The notes under the pieces: generated by a model | What the model was told of the DNA's origin: nothing | Database searches by the model: none | What the model saw: the letters and a program-made list of their open reading frames with translations, nothing else | Made by a program: the position numbers and the translations under genes | Source: Pedobacter cryoconitis | GTDB taxonomy: Bacteria > Bacteroidota > Bacteroidia > Sphingobacteriales > Sphingobacteriaceae | DNA length: 64,000 nucleotides | NCBI RefSeq assembly: GCF_014200605.1 | Contig: NZ_JACHCE010000007.1 | Span: 239,476 to 303,475, forward strand | Direction of reading: 5' to 3' | In this document: positions 61,281 to 64,000 of the stretch, piece by piece | Position numbering within the stretch: the stretch's first letter is position 1 | Layout of the letters: the number at the start of each line of letters is the position of its first letter

Positions 61281-61323
61281 AACAAAAATGCTACCCTTTT
61301 CGGGTGGCATTTTTTGTTTTAAA
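61264..61323 (+). repeat. Left attachment-like repeat: tRNA-Ser 3' end plus terminator
   Basis: The 60 bases from TCCCCCACTCTCCGCCA through the terminator are repeated at 63521-63580 with two differences. This copy is part of the intact tRNA gene, as expected for the end of an island that uses the tRNA as its insertion site. Confidence 0.7.
61285..61318 (+). terminator. Terminator of tRNA-Ser
   Basis: AAATGCTACCC pairs with GGGTGGCATTT (one G-U) around TTTTC and is followed by TTTG. A nearly identical copy lies at 63544-63571 in the right repeat. Confidence 0.8.
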
Positions 61324-61533
61324 GCAAGTTCAGCGCCTCATTGGCGCAAGGCTTGATTAAAAACAAAAAATTGCCAGGAGCGCAGCGACAGCATTTTTGA
61401 TTGAAGCCTCCCCCAAAAGGGATCAGCGAGCGAAGCGAGCTAATCCACTCCGGAATGATCTTGAGAAGATCCAGGAGATAATCTAACGCCCTGAAAATCA
61501 TATGATAGCAGGCTTTTTGCATTTTAGAGGTAC

Positions 61534-61588
61534 CCAAAACATGCACCGTTTCCCATCCTGTAGGTGAGCGATTCGGTGCATGTTTTGG
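61534..61588. repeat. Perfect 15-bp inverted repeat inside the tRNA-Ser island
   Basis: CCAAAACATGCACCG (61534-61548) and CGGTGCATGTTTTGG (61574-61588) flank a 25-base loop. The loop ends with GGTGAGCGATTCGGTG, and a close variant GGTGAGTGATTCGGCG is found at 63444-63459 near the other end of the island. The 340 bases from 61319 to 61655 have no gene that can be supported. Confidence 0.7.
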
Positions 61589-61655
61589 AAATTGAAATGA
61601 CTCACCGAATTTCGTATATCTATTTGATATACAACCATCCAAACGATAAGGTATA

Positions 61656-61844
61656 CTAAACATCGCGCATCATGTTTTCAATATCAGACACACTCATAGC
61701 TTTTGCATACAGCGATACGATTACTTTTTCAACCCCGTCAATCATGTTATGTCGTTTGGGAACAATAATTGGGTTGAAAGAACCATCTCGATCCCTGGGG
61801 ACCTGAATAGCCAGGTCACCTTGATCACTGTGAACTTTTTTCTT
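61656..61844 (-). pseudogene. Remnant of an IS256-family transposase
   Basis: About 62 codons match the N-terminal part of IS256/Mutator transposases: DLAIQVPRDRDGSFNPIIVP, then GVEKVIVSLYAKAMSVSDIE and NMMRDV, after which a stop ends the frame. The rest of the transposase is missing, and the start upstream is unrelated sequence. It marks past mobile activity in this island. Confidence 0.75.
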
Positions 61845-61946
61845 CTTGTGATTTACCGAGATCATCCAAGTAGTGAATGTTATACACATTTAATTGTTGT
61901 TATTATACACTTCAAACAAGGAAGCGCTACGACGGGATCAATTATT

Positions 61947-62894
61947 TTATTTTCCTAAAAAAGACTCAAGTTCTGCTACAATTCGTTTAGATTGTGTATG
62001 ATGTAGATAATGAGAACCAGGCAATAAGATTAGTTTTCCCTTATCCACGCTGTTGGCTTGCGCTTGATGCAGTTCTGTCCAGCCTTTGACAGCTGAGTTT
62101 TCGTCTGCAAATAATAAAACAGGTAAATCCTTCGGGAAAGATAATTTTTGAGCATCTTTAAAACTACTACTTAATGAAGTTGCTTCTCTGTGCAAAGTAT
62201 TGTTTCCGGTTACTTTCATCGTAATCATGTGTTCTTGTTCAAAACGGTGTACTTCTGATTCTTCTTTAGGTTTTTCATTTCCAAAAAACTTTAAAAATGC
62301 ACGCATTACACCTACTTTGGCTAAAAAATCCATAGGTGCCGAATTATAACCCGGCCAGGGTTGTGTTGGCACACTGGTATCAATACCTACAAATGCGATT
62401 GCTTTACCTGGATAATTGTTAATGTATGCTAAGCTGTAAAGCCCAGCAATGGAATGCCCCATTAATATAAAACGATTAAGATTTAATTGTTTCACAACTT
62501 CATGGATTTCTTCCGACATATTATTCAAACTGCGTTCACGATTTGTTTCACTACTCAATCCATAACCAAAAGGTTCAATCGTGATCACTGTATACTTTTT
62601 GTCTAATTCTTTGATTAATGGTTCAAAATCTAATCTTGGGCTTGCCGTTCCAAATCCGGTGAGCAAAACAATCGTGTCTGGACCATGGCCATCTATTGTA
62701 ATATTCATTGTACCGTCAAAAATTTTTATTTTTTGACCATAATCTTCAATTTTATCAGCTTCGATGCTTGAATTGACTTGATGAATCAGGAATGTCGTAA
62801 TGAGTAGGATAGCGATTATGGATACAATTCCTATGATTGTTGTTAAAAATATTTTTGATATTCTCATTATGAGCGAAGGACGGTTTTTAGCCAT
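61947..62894 (-). CDS. Membrane-anchored alpha/beta hydrolase
   Basis: A 315-residue protein with an N-terminal membrane helix (about residues 12-35) and an alpha/beta-hydrolase domain. The nucleophile elbow is GHSIAGLYS, the oxyanion region is LTGFGTASPR, the catalytic acid is probably the Asp in LLFADENSA and the His is in GSHYLHHTQ. It is the only intact gene between the tRNA-Ser repeats. The style of the sequence is closer to Firmicutes proteins than its neighbours and may be acquired, a suspicion only. Start at the ATG at 62894; the earlier in-frame start is TTG. Confidence 0.82.
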   Translation of the reverse strand: MAKNRPSLIMRISKIFLTTIIGIVSIIAILLITTFLIHQVNSSIEADKIEDYGQKIKIFDGTMNITIDGHGPDTIVLLTGFGTASPRLDFEPLIKELDKKYTVITIEPFGYGLSSETNRERSLNNMSEEIHEVVKQLNLNRFILMGHSIAGLYSLAYINNYPGKAIAFVGIDTSVPTQPWPGYNSAPMDFLAKVGVMRAFLKFFGNEKPKEESEVHRFEQEHMITMKVTGNNTLHREATSLSSSFKDAQKLSFPKDLPVLLFADENSAVKGWTELHQAQANSVDKGKLILLPGSHYLHHTQSKRIVAELESFLGK

Positions 62895-63099
62895 TTTTTT
62901 AATTTCGGTATTATTTTGCAAGATTACAGCTTCAATATTTAATCACTTGGGCATTTCGGAATGTTGATGCCAGTGTTTTCGGTCAACCTATGCCAATTAT
63001 AAGATCATACAAATTTATAAAAAATGCTGCAATTATTCCTGCTCTTAGTTCTTGCGCTTTCATTGCTACCACTTAATAAAAATTTCTGTAAATTTGTAT

Positions 63100-63260
63100 T
63101 CAGTTAATACTGTGCTTACGACAGATCCCGGCGATAGAATTCTCTGCACGTAGCGCTTCCATCACGATCAAAATTTCTATTCTGCAGTGAAGATTCTTCG
63201 GGTACTGCGACCTACATCCTTGATAAAATTTTCGGGGATTGTTTTTTTTGGTCTTCCCAT
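63100..63260 (-). pseudogene. Remnant of an IS3-family transposase subunit (OrfA)
   Basis: From the ATG at 63260 one frame gives MGRPKKTIPENFI ... RRIFTAE and stops at 63177. The adjacent frame continues with EILIVMEALRAENSIAGICR and KHSIN, then stops at 63100. Together they match the helix-turn-helix region of IS3-type OrfA, broken by a frameshift and stops. No OrfB is left. Confidence 0.65.
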
Positions 63261-63520
63261 AATGATTAAAGTTAATTTTTTTTAGGAAAACACTCTATTA
63301 GTTTTTAATGAATTATGTCCAAAAGACAAACTTTCTGAGCATAAAATTTCTGCGACCTATCATGTTGGAGAAGATTTTGTTTTAAAACATTTATACCTAA
63401 ATTTATTATACAGCATTTGCAGCTATAAAAGATATTAAGATCGGTGAGTGATTCGGCGAGTCACCAATCTCTACCCCTCGATACAATACTTTGAAGCGGG
63501 ATATTAAGTTCGGGAACAAT

Positions 63521-63580
63521 TCCCCCACTCTCCGCCAAACATAAATGCTACCCTTTTCGGGTGGCATTTATTGTTTTAAA
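63521..63580 (+). repeat. Right attachment-like repeat: partial copy of tRNA-Ser 3' end
   Basis: 58 of 60 bases match 61264-61323, beginning in the T arm and covering the acceptor 3' strand, CCA and terminator. Upstream of it only a degenerate T-arm-like trace (AAGTTCGGGAACAAT) is seen, so no second tRNA gene is present. Confidence 0.7.
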
Positions 63581-63793
63581 ATAAGTTCTGCATTTCTTCA
63601 ATGCTAGACTTGCTTTAAAAGGATCAAGTCATCAACTTGTGGAGCAGGCTGTTTTTAAGCATAAATTTTGACTCTTATAGCTCTGGAAGTTGCTTTGAAA
63701 GCCTTCAATTTACATGGGAATGACTCAGCCGAAACAAGGCCGTGCTGTTAGTAAATAGATTCAAAATAGCTAAATAATCAATCTATATTGGCC

Positions 63794-63840
63794 GGGTACT
63801 GCCTGAGTACTGTTCGGGTACTCGTTAGGGTAAGAGCAGT
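63794..63840. repeat. Imperfect 11-12 base periodic repeat near the right edge
   Basis: Successive units GGGTACTGCCT, GAGTACTGTTC, GGGTACTCGTTA and GGGTAAGAGCAG share GGGTACT-like starts; GTAAGAGCA appears again at about 63852. The region 63581-64000 has no ORF that can be supported. Confidence 0.45.
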
Positions 63841-64000
63841 GTTAAAGTAACGTAAGAGCATGGCAAGTCCAAGTAAAAACAACTAGTTGAAATGACTTAG
63901 AGTTACTATGCTTAAAGGCTGTTTACAACCTGTTCTTACACCGACCACCACTCAGGCACAAACAAAGTATAACTCGTTGAAGACTGATGAAATTATAATT

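Noticed and set aside
61319..61663. 114-codon minus-strand ORF in the tRNA island
   Set aside because: It spans the long inverted repeat and the left repeat end and resembles no protein; probably chance.

Overview
The window looks like the chromosome of a Bacteroidota soil or water bacterium of the Sphingobacteriaceae, most likely Pedobacter or a close relative. The signs are a SusC/SusD-type uptake operon, many lipoproteins with short Cys-containing signal peptides, promoters of the Bacteroidota type (TTTG about 20 bases before TAnnTTTG), MocR regulators, an A+T-rich sequence, and protein families typical of that group. The assignment is inference; no rRNA gene is present to settle it.

Layout. 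1-9.8 kb: a secreted nuclease lipoprotein, a two-gene translesion cassette (Y-family polymerase plus a short DnaE), and three envelope proteins of unknown role. 9.8-13.4 kb: a MocR regulator divergent from a cupin/DapA-like pair, then an FMN reductase. 13.5-18.4 kb: a two-component system whose membrane partner gene is split by an in-frame TAG, followed by a 104-residue peptide gene, an SdpA-like protein, an SdpB/HTTM-like membrane protein and a DCC thiol oxidoreductase. Two copies of one operator-like motif (TACGTA-N11-GCGTAT) tie the two halves together. This is the best candidate for an undescribed system, probably a regulated peptide (bacteriocin-like) locus. 18.4-31 kb: truC, an NrtR-like regulator, an RND efflux operon with its TetR gene, and AraC, DoxX, deacetylase, SGNH and LysR genes.

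31-37.6 kb: a four-gene operon that reads as lysine breakdown by the saccharopine / 2-oxoadipate / D-2-hydroxyglutarate route. 37.8-40.4 kb: MlaEFD-type lipid transport. 40.4-45.3 kb: a second MocR gene divergent from a DoxX gene, then GNAT, MsrB, fasciclin and DUF4303 genes. 45.3-53.5 kb: a TlpA-like thioredoxin and a SusC/SusD operon under a SAM-I riboswitch; both carry the same palindrome at their promoters, suggesting joint control by sulfur supply. 53.5-61.1 kb: a cytolysin of the cholesterol-dependent family with an exchanged C-terminal domain, an alginate-lyase-like lipoprotein, ferritin, a DinB-fold protein, an HNH nuclease bearing an N-terminal motif seen in contractile-injection-system cargo, an AraC regulator and a second MsrB.

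61.2-64 kb: tRNA-Ser(UGA), whose 3' end and terminator are repeated 2.26 kb downstream. Between the copies lie an alpha/beta hydrolase and decayed IS256- and IS3-family transposase pieces, so this is a small island at a tRNA. The last kilobase holds no intact gene. No rRNA, CRISPR array, origin or intact insertion sequence was seen.
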